64,000 nucleotides of DNA from Christiangramia lutea (GCF_022489035.1 NZ_JAKVTV010000002.1:62001-126000), one strand, 5' to 3'; positions 52,054-61,347 are shown, counted from the first letter of the stretch. Numbers and translations: made by a program. The notes: generated by a model not told the origin, from the letters alone.

Positions 52054-53265
52054 TTATTCTTTCTGGAGGGCTGCCATATAAAAACCATCGTATCCACTTT
52101 CACTTGAAAGAATACTCTTTTCTTTCAGTAGCCTGAATTGTTTTCCTTCCTCGGTTTTAAGGAAATTCTGTACCTGTTTCTGGTTTTCAGACGGTAATAC
52201 GGAACAGGTCGCATATACCATTTTACCGCCCTTTTTTACGATTTTGGAATATTGCTCCAGGATTTCCAATTGCGTGTTCCTGATTCTGTCCAGGAATTCT
52301 GGTTCGAGTTTCCATTTAGCATCTGGATTTCTACTTAGAACTCCCAGTCCACTGCACGGAGCATCGATAAGTACGCGATCTGCAGAGCCATATAATTTCT
52401 TGATCACTTTGTTTGAGTCAATACTTCTTGTTTCTACATTATGCGCTCCGGCACGTTTTGCTCTTCGTTTTAATTCCTTGAGTTTATTACCATATATATC
52501 TAAAGCGATTATCTGACCCTTATTTTCCATCAAGGCTGACAGATGAAGAGTTTTTCCACCGGCACCGGCACAAGTGTCAACTACTCGCATTCCAGGTTCA
52601 ACATCCAGGAATTCAGCTACTCTTTGAGAACTTGCATCTTGAACTTCAAAAAGTCCTTCTTTGAATGCTTTGGTTCTGAATATATTTGCTCTTTCCTTTA
52701 ATACAAGTGCTTCAGGATAATTTCTGAGATTGAAGGTTTCAATCCCTTCTTCTTTGAGCTTTTCCGCAAGATCTTTAGCCGTAGTTTTTAGTTTGTTTGC
52801 TCTAATTACAACCGGGGCCTGTTCGTTTAAAGCATGTATCTCTTTCGTCCAGACTTTCTCTCCCAGTTCCTTCACACCTAAATCATCCATCCAGTCTGGA
52901 ACCGATTCACGGAATTTTCTTATTCTGCTTAGTTCATCAAACTTGCCTTTTATGCGTCTTTCCGGTGTTTTTTCAAATTGAGGCCAGTCGGGGATTTTTA
53001 TTCCACGTAGTACACACCATACCGCGAACATCCTGAATAGGTCTTCCCTTTTAAAAGGCTCTTTTACTTCGGCAATTTCAGCATATAATCTCTTCCATCT
53101 AACAATGTCATAGGTAGTTTCTGCAATAAAGCTTCTATCTCTCGATCCCCAGCGTTTGTCCCTTTTAAGCGTTTTCTCTATAACCTTGTCGGCATAATTA
53201 CCTTCATTAAATATTTCGGCAAGAGCATCAACGGTTGCAAATACAAGATTCCTGTGTAGGCGCAT
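52054..53265 (-). CDS. RsmB/NOP2-family RNA (cytosine-C5)-methyltransferase
   Basis: A 403-aa protein. An N-terminal NusB-like helical part is followed by a class I SAM methyltransferase domain from about residue 145. VVDTCAGAGGKTLHLSAL near 232-249 binds SAM, VLIDAPCSGLGVLSRNPD near 300 holds motif IV, and MVYATCSVLPSENQ near 353 holds the catalytic Cys. The paired PCSG/TCS cysteines are diagnostic of m5C RNA methyltransferases. The likely target is 16S rRNA position 967 as for RsmB, but RsmF-like or tRNA activity cannot be excluded. It is transcribed alone toward the shared terminator. Confidence 0.92.
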   Translation of the reverse strand: MRLHRNLVFATVDALAEIFNEGNYADKVIEKTLKRDKRWGSRDRSFIAETTYDIVRWKRLYAEIAEVKEPFKREDLFRMFAVWCVLRGIKIPDWPQFEKTPERRIKGKFDELSRIRKFRESVPDWMDDLGVKELGEKVWTKEIHALNEQAPVVIRANKLKTTAKDLAEKLKEEGIETFNLRNYPEALVLKERANIFRTKAFKEGLFEVQDASSQRVAEFLDVEPGMRVVDTCAGAGGKTLHLSALMENKGQIIALDIYGNKLKELKRRAKRAGAHNVETRSIDSNKVIKKLYGSADRVLIDAPCSGLGVLSRNPDAKWKLEPEFLDRIRNTQLEILEQYSKIVKKGGKMVYATCSVLPSENQKQVQNFLKTEEGKQFRLLKEKSILSSESGYDGFYMAALQKE

Positions 53266-53427
53266 AAATATTCTTTAAGGCGGCAAAGTTACGTTTTTTT
53301 GAATCGGATTAATTTATATTTGAATCAAATTCTAGGTAGACGATGTCATACGCTGGCTTTGTGAGAAATTAAGATCTGATTTTCGTCCTAAAACATTTCT
53401 GTCTTAAAATAAAACACCAATACAAGA

Positions 53428-54492
53428 ATGAAAAAATTAAGTTTTTTATTGATATTACTAACTCTTGCCTGTAAGAATAATTCAGGGGAAGAAGAAAAAA
53501 CTGAAGCTAAATTAGAACTGAAACCCTTCACCTCTGTAGAAGCCGAAATTATCCTGGAAAATGATTCACTTAGTATTAGGGCAATCGAAGTAATGGGAAA
53601 TAATCTGGCCTTTGCAGCAAACGGGGGCACCTATGGATTGTATAATTCAGCAAGTAACCGGTGGAAGATCAATACTCAGGAATTAGATACCTTAAAACCG
53701 GAATTCAGGGCGGTGGCGAGTACTTCAAACGACTTTTTTATGTTAAGCGTGGCCAATCCGGCATTGCTGTATAAAACAGGAGATAGTGGAGAGATGGAGC
53801 TGGTTTACAGGGAGGATGATGAAAAAGTGTTTTATGATTCAATGATTTTCTGGAATGACCAGGAAGGAATCGCCATGGGAGATCCTACAGATGGATGTAT
53901 TTCTATCATTATTACTAGGAATGGAGGTAAGAGCTGGAATAAAATCAATTGCAAAGATCTACCGAAGGCGATAGAAGGGGAGGCGGCTTTTGCTGCCAGT
54001 AATTCAAATATCGCTATTTATGAAAATCATACCTGGATAATTACGGGAGGAATGAGTTCCAGAGTGATGTATTCTCCAGATAAGGGTAAAACATGGGAGG
54101 TTTATAAAACTCCTTTAACCCAGGGAAAGGCGACAACAGGAGGTTATAGTATTGACTTTTTCGATGCTAAAAACGGTGTAATCATTGGAGGTGACTATAC
54201 AAAACCTGAGTTAAAAACTGCAAATAAGGCTATCACAAATGATGGTGGAAAGACCTGGGAATTAATGGCTGATGGGCAAGATCCAGGTTATAAAAGCTCG
54301 ATTAGATTTGTGCCAAATTCTGAGGGAAAAGCATTGGTAGCTACAGGATTCACAGGAATAGAATACAGTCAGGACCGTGGTGAGAACTGGGTAAGGCTCT
54401 CTGATGAAGGATTCTATACTCTCAGGTTTATAAATGATTCAATAGCATATGCTGCCGGTAAGGGTAGGATAGCTAAATTGACCTTTCGGTAA
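53428..54492 (+). CDS. BNR/YCF48-like beta-propeller lipoprotein
   Basis: A 354-aa lipoprotein (LLTLAC, Cys15). It contains repeated BNR/sialidase-type Asp-box-like turns (RNGGKSWNKI, DKGKTWEVYK, NDGGKTWELM, DRGENWVRLS) spaced about 50 to 60 residues. This is the WD40/YVTN/BNR-like, Ycf48-related propeller group; plant and cyanobacterial members help photosystem II assembly, but flavobacterial ones have no known role. Catalytic sialidase residues were not recognised. The gene stands alone and is followed by an inverted repeat. Confidence 0.85.
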   Translation: MKKLSFLLILLTLACKNNSGEEEKTEAKLELKPFTSVEAEIILENDSLSIRAIEVMGNNLAFAANGGTYGLYNSASNRWKINTQELDTLKPEFRAVASTSNDFFMLSVANPALLYKTGDSGEMELVYREDDEKVFYDSMIFWNDQEGIAMGDPTDGCISIIITRNGGKSWNKINCKDLPKAIEGEAAFAASNSNIAIYENHTWIITGGMSSRVMYSPDKGKTWEVYKTPLTQGKATTGGYSIDFFDAKNGVIIGGDYTKPELKTANKAITNDGGKTWELMADGQDPGYKSSIRFVPNSEGKALVATGFTGIEYSQDRGENWVRLSDEGFYTLRFINDSIAYAAGKGRIAKLTFR

Positions 54493-54498
54493 AAAGAA

Positions 54499-54532
54499 AA
54501 TAATCCGGCAAAATTTAAACTGCCGGATTATT
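54499..54532. terminator. Inverted repeat after the BNR-repeat gene
   Basis: A 12-bp perfect stem (AATAATCCGGCA / TGCCGGATTATT) with a 10-nt loop lies between converging genes. The T-run is weak, so termination is likely but not certain. Confidence 0.6.
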
Positions 54533-54571
54533 AACTACTAACTAACCAAAAAACTAAATATGAATAGATTT

Positions 54572-55027
54572 CTATTCACTTTCTTCATTGTCTTTACGGT
54601 CTCTTTTTGACCGGTATTCCTTTATAAGCTTTTTATGAAACTCGTCTTCGAGCTTATGTAATTTTATAATGTCTTTTGCTGAAATTATTTGTTTAAGATC
54701 TTTAAACAGCTGCTTTTTGATCTTATATTCTTCATTCTCTACTGAGAGGAATTCGTCTATAAGATTTTCAGCTTCATCTTCTGAAATGCATTCAACATTT
54801 TTAATGTCTATATGTTCTCTTTTATGAAGTTCACGCCTTTCTTTTTCGTATTTATTGTAGATAGGCCAGAATTTTTCAGCAGTTTGTTCATTCAAATTGA
54901 GTTCCTGGGTGAAAAAAGCAACCTTCAATGCTTTAATTCGTTCTCTTTGAGAATCCCGATCTTCTTCCTGGGATAATACAGGTAAAGTCGTTAAAAGGAA
55001 ACAAAAAATGACAAGTATTTTTTTCAT
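54572..55027 (-). CDS. Periplasmic partner ('sensor') of the ECF sigma factor operon
   Basis: A 151-aa protein with signal peptide ending LPVLSQEE. The mature part is almost fully helical and highly charged (FFTQELNLNEQTAEKFWPIYNKYEKER near 37-63), like the flavobacterial proteins often labelled sensor of ECF-type sigma factor and similar in style to CpxP/Spy-type periplasmic helical sensors. It is third in the operon, 2 bp after the membrane-protein gene. A role in sensing envelope stress and controlling the sigma factor through the membrane protein is inferred from order and family habits. Confidence 0.75.
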   Translation of the reverse strand: MKKILVIFCFLLTTLPVLSQEEDRDSQRERIKALKVAFFTQELNLNEQTAEKFWPIYNKYEKERRELHKREHIDIKNVECISEDEAENLIDEFLSVENEEYKIKKQLFKDLKQIISAKDIIKLHKLEDEFHKKLIKEYRSKRDRKDNEESE

Positions 55028-55029
55028 AT

Positions 55030-55563
55030 TTAATCTAAAATAAAAGATGGGTCATCGATATTTTCATCAATATAATCAAAGGCTGCTTCAGAATTAATAT
55101 CGTTAAAATCCTCTTCATCTATCAGCTGTTCATTTTTAGAAATAAATTCTGAATAATCCGAGGTATTTAGTTCAATATATCCCATTTCATATCCTTCATC
55201 TATATAATTCTCCATTGCAGAAATTTCAAGGTCATCCCAGCCGGGAGTATACTCCGGTCTGGTTTTAAAAACATCTCCAATCATCATGATAAATAAAGCA
55301 GCTACTGCAGCAGCATAATATAAGTACTCCTTTTTAAACAGGTTTATGACCTTTGATTCTTTCTTGGCAGATCTAGCCAGAATCTTATCCTCGAGGTTTT
55401 CAAAATAACTATCAGGGACTTTAAAACCGGAATTCTTCTCAGAAGGAAGCAAAGATTTTGAGTCATCGAATTTCTGCATCATTCTTTCTTCAAGATTCTC
55501 AAAATAATTTTCGGGAACCTTGAAGGGTGAGTGGTTTGATATGTTCTTTTTTTGCGGACTCAT
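55030..55563 (-). CDS. Single-pass membrane protein, probable anti-sigma-like factor
   Basis: A 177-aa protein with one hydrophobic segment (YYAAAVAALFIMMIGDVF near 91-108), a 90-residue N-terminal cytoplasmic part and an acidic C-terminal part. The N-terminal part holds two copies of FKVPxxYFENLE, starting at Phe14 and Phe47. It lies between the sigma gene and the sensor gene with short spacers, as anti-sigma factors do, but no classical zinc anti-sigma (HxxxCxxC) motif is present. The anti-sigma role is inferred. Confidence 0.7.
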   Translation of the reverse strand: MSPQKKNISNHSPFKVPENYFENLEERMMQKFDDSKSLLPSEKNSGFKVPDSYFENLEDKILARSAKKESKVINLFKKEYLYYAAAVAALFIMMIGDVFKTRPEYTPGWDDLEISAMENYIDEGYEMGYIELNTSDYSEFISKNEQLIDEEDFNDINSEAAFDYIDENIDDPSFILD

Positions 55564-55594
55564 TAATTATTTGACGCTTTTTTATATAAAAGGT

Positions 55595-56143
55595 TTAATT
55601 TGACTTTAAATAATCCTCTATTTTTTTTGATGCGATATGGTAAGAGGCCTTCAATGCTCCTTCACTGGTTTCCAATATTTCGGCCATTTCGCGATATTTT
55701 AATTCTTCAAAATACTTCATATTAAAAACCTGTTGTTGTTTATCTGGTAGACTGGCTATAGCTTTTTGAAGTTTCAATTGAATTTCTTCTCCTTCAAAAT
55801 AAACATCGCTTTCAAGATTATCTATGATCTGATTTTGTAATTCTTCTGAAGTGATCTGCAATCTTCGGGCCTTTTTATTCAAAAAGGTTATAGATTCGTT
55901 CGTGGCAATACGGTACATCCAGCTGTAGAGTTTACTATCACCCTTAAATTGACCAATATTCCTGTAGATCTTTAAAAAAGTGTTCTGAAGGATATCATCG
56001 GTATCGTCATGATCTTTAACCATATTTCTGATATGCCAGTAAAGCCTCTGCTTATATTCAGAAATAAGATCCCGGAAAGCCTCTTGAGATGTAGAGCTGT
56101 TCTTTAGTTTTTCTACAAAATGACTTTCAGAATTTTTATCCAC
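55595..56143 (-). CDS. ECF-type RNA polymerase sigma factor
   Basis: A 182-aa sigma-70 family protein with GTG start. Region 2 includes HDDTDDILQNTFLKIYRNI and YSWMYRIATNESITF (about 42-86). Region 4 includes LPDKQQQVFNMKYFEELKYREMAEIL and GALKASYHIASKKIED, with a helix-turn-helix. It heads a three-gene minus-strand operon with a membrane protein and a periplasmic helical protein, a layout typical of envelope-stress or signal-responsive ECF units. Its regulon cannot be read here. Self-activation is usual for the class. Confidence 0.93.
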   Translation of the reverse strand: MDKNSESHFVEKLKNSSTSQEAFRDLISEYKQRLYWHIRNMVKDHDDTDDILQNTFLKIYRNIGQFKGDSKLYSWMYRIATNESITFLNKKARRLQITSEELQNQIIDNLESDVYFEGEEIQLKLQKAIASLPDKQQQVFNMKYFEELKYREMAEILETSEGALKASYHIASKKIEDYLKSN

Positions 56144-56298
56144 AGGCTTTAGATTTCTTTTTTCAGGCTATAAAGGTATTGAAAACATTAAATTTTTTCC
56201 TCTCATTTAAAGTACCTTGTTATGTAAGAGTTTAGACCTGATTTAAGTTACTTTAATCGATGAAGTGTATTAAAAAACAGATAAAAGGCAATTTTAAC

Positions 56299-56328
56299 TT
56301 TGTTAGGCATTAAAATTTTTTACCTTTA
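56299..56328 (+). promoter_or_regulatory. Promoter of the candidate small RNA
   Basis: TTTG (56299-56302), 18 bases, then TACCTTTA (56321-56328) closely matches the Bacteroidetes promoter TTTG-N19-TAnnTTTG. No coding gene starts downstream on this strand; hairpins and a terminator follow within 125 bp. Confidence 0.55.
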
Positions 56329-56333
56329 CGGCC

Positions 56334-56453
56334 TTAATTGATTTAATCTTTTTTTGCCCCAAACAAAATTAAATTGGATCGCCTTATTCTCACCAGCCCC
56401 AAGGTGAGAATATTTTTAGAAATGGGTAGTATGTTTATACTGCCCATTTTTTT
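56334..56453 (+). ncRNA. Candidate stand-alone small RNA of about 120 nt
   Basis: In a 614-bp gene-free gap a promoter-like sequence is followed by a 10-bp perfect hairpin (56385-56394 with 56403-56412, loop AGCCCCAA). A second hairpin (56421-56431 with 56438-56448, one G-U pair) then runs into a run of Ts. This is the layout of a short terminated transcript with no reading frame. The 5' end is estimated from the promoter. I cannot name the RNA family; a known flavobacterial RNA motif is possible. Confidence 0.5.
56421..56453 (+). terminator. Terminator of the candidate small RNA
   Basis: An 11-bp stem with one G-U pair and a TGTTTA loop is followed by seven Ts. It ends the candidate RNA; the nearest coding gene on either side is on the opposite strand. 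Confidence 0.7.
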
Positions 56454-56724
56454 ATGCTACAGGTGGTTTAGTCATTGAATCATAGTACTTAAACCCGCAG
56501 AAATATTTCTCATCTTGTTTTTTTGGTCAATGGTGTTGAAAGCCCAAAGTATATAACTTTAGGTTGTAGAACTTCTTTGATTAGGGAGTTCCAATGATAT
56601 TTGATACTCTTATTTGAAATATTGGTTTGTGCCCTTAAACTGGTTTCTGAAATAAGTTCAGGTAGGATAGATGAGAAAAATGTAGTCTGATTGAAGGATA
56701 TTAAGAATTATCCCGAACTAAATA
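56454..56724. other. Gene-free stretch
   Basis: About 270 bp between the small-RNA terminator and the ABC exporter terminator. Neither strand shows a convincing gene, promoter, repeat or RNA structure. It could be a decayed sequence. Confidence 0.4.
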
Positions 56725-56756
56725 AAAAAAGCCTGGAGTTTTCTTCAGGCTTTTTT
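56725..56756 (-). terminator. Terminator of the ABC exporter gene
   Basis: A 14-bp stem with one G-U pair and a TTTT loop, flanked by A and T runs, lies immediately after the ABC exporter stop codon on the minus strand. Confidence 0.85.
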
Positions 56757-56757
56757 A

Positions 56758-58584
56758 TTAATCGAAAGATTGCATATCTACGAGTTTCTTGTAGGTGCCA
56801 TTAGAGGATATTAATTCCTGATGCCTACCCTGTTCAACGATCTCTCCTCGCTGCATGACTACAATAGTATCTGCATTCTGGATCGTAGATAACCTGTGGG
56901 CAATTACTACCGAGGTTCTGTTTTTCATCATATTCTCCAATGCCTTTTGAACCAGCTTTTCACTTTCAGTATCCAGGGCAGAAGTAGCCTCATCCAGTAT
57001 CATTACCGGAGGATTCTTAAGTACAGCTCTTGCTATGGAAAGTCTTTGTTTTTGCCCTCCACTTAATTTGTTTCCACTATCTCCAATATTGGTATCAAGT
57101 TTTCCTGGTAAATCTTTAACAAATTCCCAGGCATTGGCGATTTTTAAGGCTTCAATGATTTCTTCATCGCTAGCATCTACCTTTCCAAGAGAAACATTAT
57201 TCCTAATTGTGTCATTAAAAAGTATGGAATCCTGAGTAACCAGCCCCATAAGGTCTCTTAGAGATGCCTTTTTGATCTCTCTGATATCTTTTCCGTCCAC
57301 TTTTATTGCGCCTGAATCAACATCATAAAACCTTGTGATCAAATTGGCTATTGTAGATTTTCCTGATCCTGATTGGCCAACCAGGGCAACAGTTTCACCC
57401 TTGGGAACCTTTATACTGAAATTCTTTAATACGCGTTCATCTTTTTCATAGCTGAATTCGATGTTTTCGATACTTATTTCAGAATTGAATTCTTTTTTAT
57501 CAATGGCATTCGGTGCGTCTATGATGGTTGAAGGCGTTTCCAGTACGCTTAGAATTCTTTCGGCTGCCGCATTCCCCTTTTTAACGCTATACGTAGCTTT
57601 AGAAATTTGCTTTGCCGGAGTAAGAATATTATAAGCAAGCCCTAGAAACGCGATAAAAGTTGCCGCATCAAGGCTTCCATCTACAAGAACCATATTTCCA
57701 CCAAACCAAAGAATGATCACGATCACAAAAATTCCCAGGAACTCACTGGTAGGCGAGGCCAGGTTCTGACGGTTTACTAGTTTGTTAAGAATGTGGTTCA
57801 ATCTATTTGTAGAATCCTGAAACCTGTGGTAGAACTTTCTTTCTGCATTGAAACCTTTTACGATCTTAAGACTGGAAAGGGTTTCTTCTACAATACTCAA
57901 AAAATGACTGTTTTCTTCCTGAGCCAGGTTAGATTGCTTTTTTAATTGCTTTCCTATAATTGAGATTATAAATCCTGCAACCGGAAGAAATATAAATACA
58001 AAGAGCGTTAGTTTAGCGCTCATCAACAGCATGGCAATGATCGTAAAAAGGATAGTCAATGGTTCTCTTACAATCAATTCCAGAATCGAAAGAAAAGAAT
58101 TCTGTACCTCATTTACATCGGCTGTTATCCTGGAGATCGTATCTCCTTTTTTCTTTTCAGAGAAATAAGAAACAGGTAATTCCAGAATTTTCTTATACAT
58201 CGCATCGCGAAGATCACGAAGAACTCCGTTTCTTAAAAAGGTTAGAAAGAAAGAACTCAGGTAACCGAAGAAATTCTTCAGAAAGAATAAAAGCACTACA
58301 ATTCCACATATAAAAACCAGGGCTGCAACTTCATCTTCATTCACCCGCTGAGTTACCTCGTAGTTGAAATAGTCGGTTACATAATCTTTAGCCTTGCCAA
58401 TGCCTTCCCAGACTGGCTTTTTTGATACTCTTTTGGTTTTATCGAATAACACCTGGATAACAGGGATCAGGGCGATAAAAGAGAGAGTACTGAAAATAGC
58501 GTATAGAACGTTGCAAATAATATTCAATATCGCAAATCGCTTATAAGGGATTGCGAATTGAAGTATTTTACGGAAATAGGTCAT
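56758..58584 (-). CDS. MsbA-like ABC exporter (fused permease-ATPase)
   Basis: A 608-aa half-transporter. About six membrane helices lie in residues 1-330, then the nucleotide-binding domain: Walker A VGQSGSGKST near 397-406, signature LSGGQKQRLSIARAVL and Walker B MILDEATSALD. The architecture is that of type IV ABC exporters such as MsbA, which flip lipid A or phospholipids, or export drugs. It is 10 bp after the phosphosugar mutase gene in a likely operon with a glycosyltransferase and DUF4199, which would suit an envelope lipid substrate. Specificity is not visible in sequence. Confidence 0.93.
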   Translation of the reverse strand: MTYFRKILQFAIPYKRFAILNIICNVLYAIFSTLSFIALIPVIQVLFDKTKRVSKKPVWEGIGKAKDYVTDYFNYEVTQRVNEDEVAALVFICGIVVLLFFLKNFFGYLSSFFLTFLRNGVLRDLRDAMYKKILELPVSYFSEKKKGDTISRITADVNEVQNSFLSILELIVREPLTILFTIIAMLLMSAKLTLFVFIFLPVAGFIISIIGKQLKKQSNLAQEENSHFLSIVEETLSSLKIVKGFNAERKFYHRFQDSTNRLNHILNKLVNRQNLASPTSEFLGIFVIVIILWFGGNMVLVDGSLDAATFIAFLGLAYNILTPAKQISKATYSVKKGNAAAERILSVLETPSTIIDAPNAIDKKEFNSEISIENIEFSYEKDERVLKNFSIKVPKGETVALVGQSGSGKSTIANLITRFYDVDSGAIKVDGKDIREIKKASLRDLMGLVTQDSILFNDTIRNNVSLGKVDASDEEIIEALKIANAWEFVKDLPGKLDTNIGDSGNKLSGGQKQRLSIARAVLKNPPVMILDEATSALDTESEKLVQKALENMMKNRTSVVIAHRLSTIQNADTIVVMQRGEIVEQGRHQELISSNGTYKKLVDMQSFD

Positions 58585-58594
58585 TTAATAATAG

Positions 58595-60325
58595 TTAGCC
58601 CAGTTGTAATTCTTGTCTGATTCGGGCAATTTTGTCACTCAATTTTTGATCTTCCCTCTCGTAATTCTCTACTGAGTCCAGATCTGTATTTACACTGATG
58701 TAGAATTTGATCTTTGGCTCAGTACCACTTGGCCTGGCCGCGATCTTGGTTCCACTTTCGGTATAATAGATGAGTACATTAGATTTAGGAATATCGATAG
58801 TGCTTTGGGTGCGATCCTGAAGGTTCCTGGCTACCGAGGATTTATAATCTTCTATGAGTACAACCTTTTCTCCATCGATCTCTTCCCATGGATTTTCACG
58901 AAGGTCGATCAACATTTGTTTGATCTCTTTTTCTCCTTCAATACCCTTCTTAACCAGGGATATCAATTCTTCCTTATATAGTCCGTATTGCGTATAAAGC
59001 TCAAGTAATTTTTGATAAAAGGAATTGCCTTCTCCCTTCATTTTCGCAGCGATCTCACAAGCGAGAAGGGTAGCGGTAACCGCATCTTTATCTCTTACGA
59101 AGTCACCAACCATATAACCGAAACTTTCTTCACCACCACCAATAAAATCTAGTTCAGGATGATCCTTGATAAGTTTTGCGATCCATTTAAAACCGGTAAG
59201 CACCTCTTTGTATTCCACACCATATTCTTCGGTAAGGTTTTTGAGCATTGGGGTAGAAACGATGGTAGAAGCGACAAATTCATTACCTTTTAATTTTTTC
59301 GAATTTTTCCACTCTTCCAAAAGGAACCAGGTCATAACCAGCATGGTTTGATTACCATTAAGCAAGATCATATTTCCGTTTAGGTCACGCACGGCTACTC
59401 CAAGACGATCACAATCTGGATCTGTACCAATAACGATATCAGCATTTTCTTTATCGGCAATTTCAAGGGCCATCTTTAAAGCTTCGGGCTCTTCTGGATT
59501 TGGAGATTCTACAGTTGGGAAATTCCCGTTAGGTTTTCTTTGTTCCTCAACGATATGAACATTGGTGAAACCAGCTTTTTCCAGTACTTCTGGAACCATG
59601 GTGATCGAAGTTCCGTGTAAAGAAGTAAATACGATCTTTAGATCTTCGCGAGCCGAAGAAGTGGTGTCGAAACTTCCATTTTCAACTGAAGCTTCAGCAA
59701 AAGCCTTATCTACTTCAGAATCAATTTTCACGATGAGATCTTCGTTCGCATCGAATTTTATAGCGCTGTAGTCAAGATTATTAATAACACCTATTAATTC
59801 TGAGTCCTGGGGTGGGACCAATTGACCTCCATCTTCCCAGTATACTTTATATCCGTTATACTCAGGCGGATTATGACTTGCGGTTAAAACAATCCCACAC
59901 TGGCAGTCCAGGTGCTTAACTGCAAAAGAAAGTTCAGGCGTAGGCCTTAATTCAGAAAAAAGAAAAACCTTGATACCATTGGCTGAAAATACATCGGCCA
60001 CAACCTTGGCTAGTTCCTGACTGTTATTACGGCAATCATAAGCTATAGCTACTTTAATTTCCCTGTTAGGGAAAGATTCTTTCAGGTAATTTGAAAGTCC
60101 CTGAGTGTTCTTGCCAAGAGTATATTTGTTGATGCGGTTAGTTCCCACACCCATCACACCGCGCATTCCACCAGTGCCGAATTCAGCATTCTTGTAAAAG
60201 CTTTCTTCAAGTTCTTTCGGGTTCTCGTCAATCAGTCTTTTAATTTCAGACCGGGTGTCCTTATCAAATATATCGGTAAGCCATTCTTCAGCTTTCTGAA
60301 GAATTTCAGGTTTATTAGTAGCCAT
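58595..60325 (-). CDS. Phospho-sugar mutase (phosphoglucomutase/phosphomannomutase family)
   Basis: A 576-aa alpha-D-phosphohexomutase. The phosphoserine loop VLTASHNPPEYNGYK (Ser near 148), the metal loop IGTDPDCDRLG, the sugar-binding loop GGEESFGYM and the phosphate-binding RPSGTEPKIKF are intact. The length of about 570 aa matches the longer phosphoglucomutase/phosphopentomutase-like subgroup. It interconverts hexose-1- and hexose-6-phosphates, supplying glucose-1-phosphate for nucleotide sugars. It is probably cotranscribed with the ABC exporter and the GT2 gene, and could also serve the trehalose and glycan routes. Confidence 0.94.
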   Translation of the reverse strand: MATNKPEILQKAEEWLTDIFDKDTRSEIKRLIDENPKELEESFYKNAEFGTGGMRGVMGVGTNRINKYTLGKNTQGLSNYLKESFPNREIKVAIAYDCRNNSQELAKVVADVFSANGIKVFLFSELRPTPELSFAVKHLDCQCGIVLTASHNPPEYNGYKVYWEDGGQLVPPQDSELIGVINNLDYSAIKFDANEDLIVKIDSEVDKAFAEASVENGSFDTTSSAREDLKIVFTSLHGTSITMVPEVLEKAGFTNVHIVEEQRKPNGNFPTVESPNPEEPEALKMALEIADKENADIVIGTDPDCDRLGVAVRDLNGNMILLNGNQTMLVMTWFLLEEWKNSKKLKGNEFVASTIVSTPMLKNLTEEYGVEYKEVLTGFKWIAKLIKDHPELDFIGGGEESFGYMVGDFVRDKDAVTATLLACEIAAKMKGEGNSFYQKLLELYTQYGLYKEELISLVKKGIEGEKEIKQMLIDLRENPWEEIDGEKVVLIEDYKSSVARNLQDRTQSTIDIPKSNVLIYYTESGTKIAARPSGTEPKIKFYISVNTDLDSVENYEREDQKLSDKIARIRQELQLG

Positions 60326-60374
60326 AATTAGATTGTTTTGCTGAACAAAAATAACGATTAAAACCAGAATGCTC

Positions 60375-61334
60375 CTAAATATTAGGAGTGGTTTTCTTTA
60401 TTAGGTAACGTTCCTTATCGCGTTTTGATCTCAGGATAAGTTCCCCAAGGAAACCTGCAAGGAAAAACTGGGTTCCTATAACCATCACAATAAGAGCTAT
60501 ATAGAACCAGGGGTTATCTACTACCAGGATGTTAGGCATGCCATGGTATAATTTGTATAGTTTCGATAGGCCTATCCAGCCGGCAGTGACAAAACCAATA
60601 ATGAACATCAACACACCAAGTGCTCCAAAAAGGTGCATAGGTCTTCTTCCGAATTTAGATAGGAACCAGATGCTAATTAGGTCTAAAAATCCATAGATGA
60701 AACGATTGACCCCAAATTTAGTAGTACCGTATTTACGGGCCTGGTGTTGTACTTCCTTTTCGGTGATCCTATAAAAACCCGCATTTTTAGCGAGAACAGG
60801 AATATACCTGTGCATTTCTCCGTAAACGTCTATATTCTTGATCACTTCTTTTCTGTAGGCCTTCAATCCGCAATTAAAATCATGCAATTTTACTCCGGAA
60901 GTTTTCCTGGCTGCGGCATTGAAAAGTTTTGAAGGAAGGTTCTTGGTAAGCACATTATCGTAACGCTTCTTTTTCCATCCGGAAACCAGGTCATTTTCGT
61001 CCCTAATGATCATATCATAAAGTTCCGGGATCTCTTCCGGATTGTCCTGCAGGTCGGCATCCATGGTGATGATCACGTCTCCTTCAGCTTTCAGGAAGCC
61101 TGCATGAAGCGCCTGCGATTTTCCGTAATTTCGGTTAAATCGTATTCCTTTAACACGATCGTCATTTTCAGAAAGCGCCTCTATAGTTTGCCAGGAGCCA
61201 TCAGTACTTCCATCATCTATGAATATGATCTCATAAGAAAAGGAATTGGATCGTAAAACCTTTACGATCCAATTATATAATTCAACAAGAGATTGTTCCT
61301 CGTTTAAAAGTGGTATTACAACCGATATTTGCAT
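60375..61334 (-). CDS. Family 2 glycosyltransferase with C-terminal membrane helices (DPM1/ArnC-like)
   Basis: A 319-aa protein. The GT2 catalytic domain holds VVIPLLNEEQSLVELY at the start, EIIFIDDGSTDGSW near 34-47 and the DxD region ITMDADLQDNPEEIP near 89-103. It is followed by two membrane helices (LFGALGVLMFIIGFVTAGW; FYIALIVMVIGTQFFLAGF). This is the polyprenyl-phosphate sugar transferase group (dolichol-phosphate-mannose synthase/ArnC/GtrB-like). It probably loads a sugar on undecaprenyl phosphate at the inner membrane for envelope glycan modification. It is 13 bp after the DUF4199 gene. Confidence 0.92.
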   Translation of the reverse strand: MQISVVIPLLNEEQSLVELYNWIVKVLRSNSFSYEIIFIDDGSTDGSWQTIEALSENDDRVKGIRFNRNYGKSQALHAGFLKAEGDVIITMDADLQDNPEEIPELYDMIIRDENDLVSGWKKKRYDNVLTKNLPSKLFNAAARKTSGVKLHDFNCGLKAYRKEVIKNIDVYGEMHRYIPVLAKNAGFYRITEKEVQHQARKYGTTKFGVNRFIYGFLDLISIWFLSKFGRRPMHLFGALGVLMFIIGFVTAGWIGLSKLYKLYHGMPNILVVDNPWFYIALIVMVIGTQFFLAGFLGELILRSKRDKERYLIKKTTPNI

Positions 61335-61347
61335 AAGTTATGCTTTA

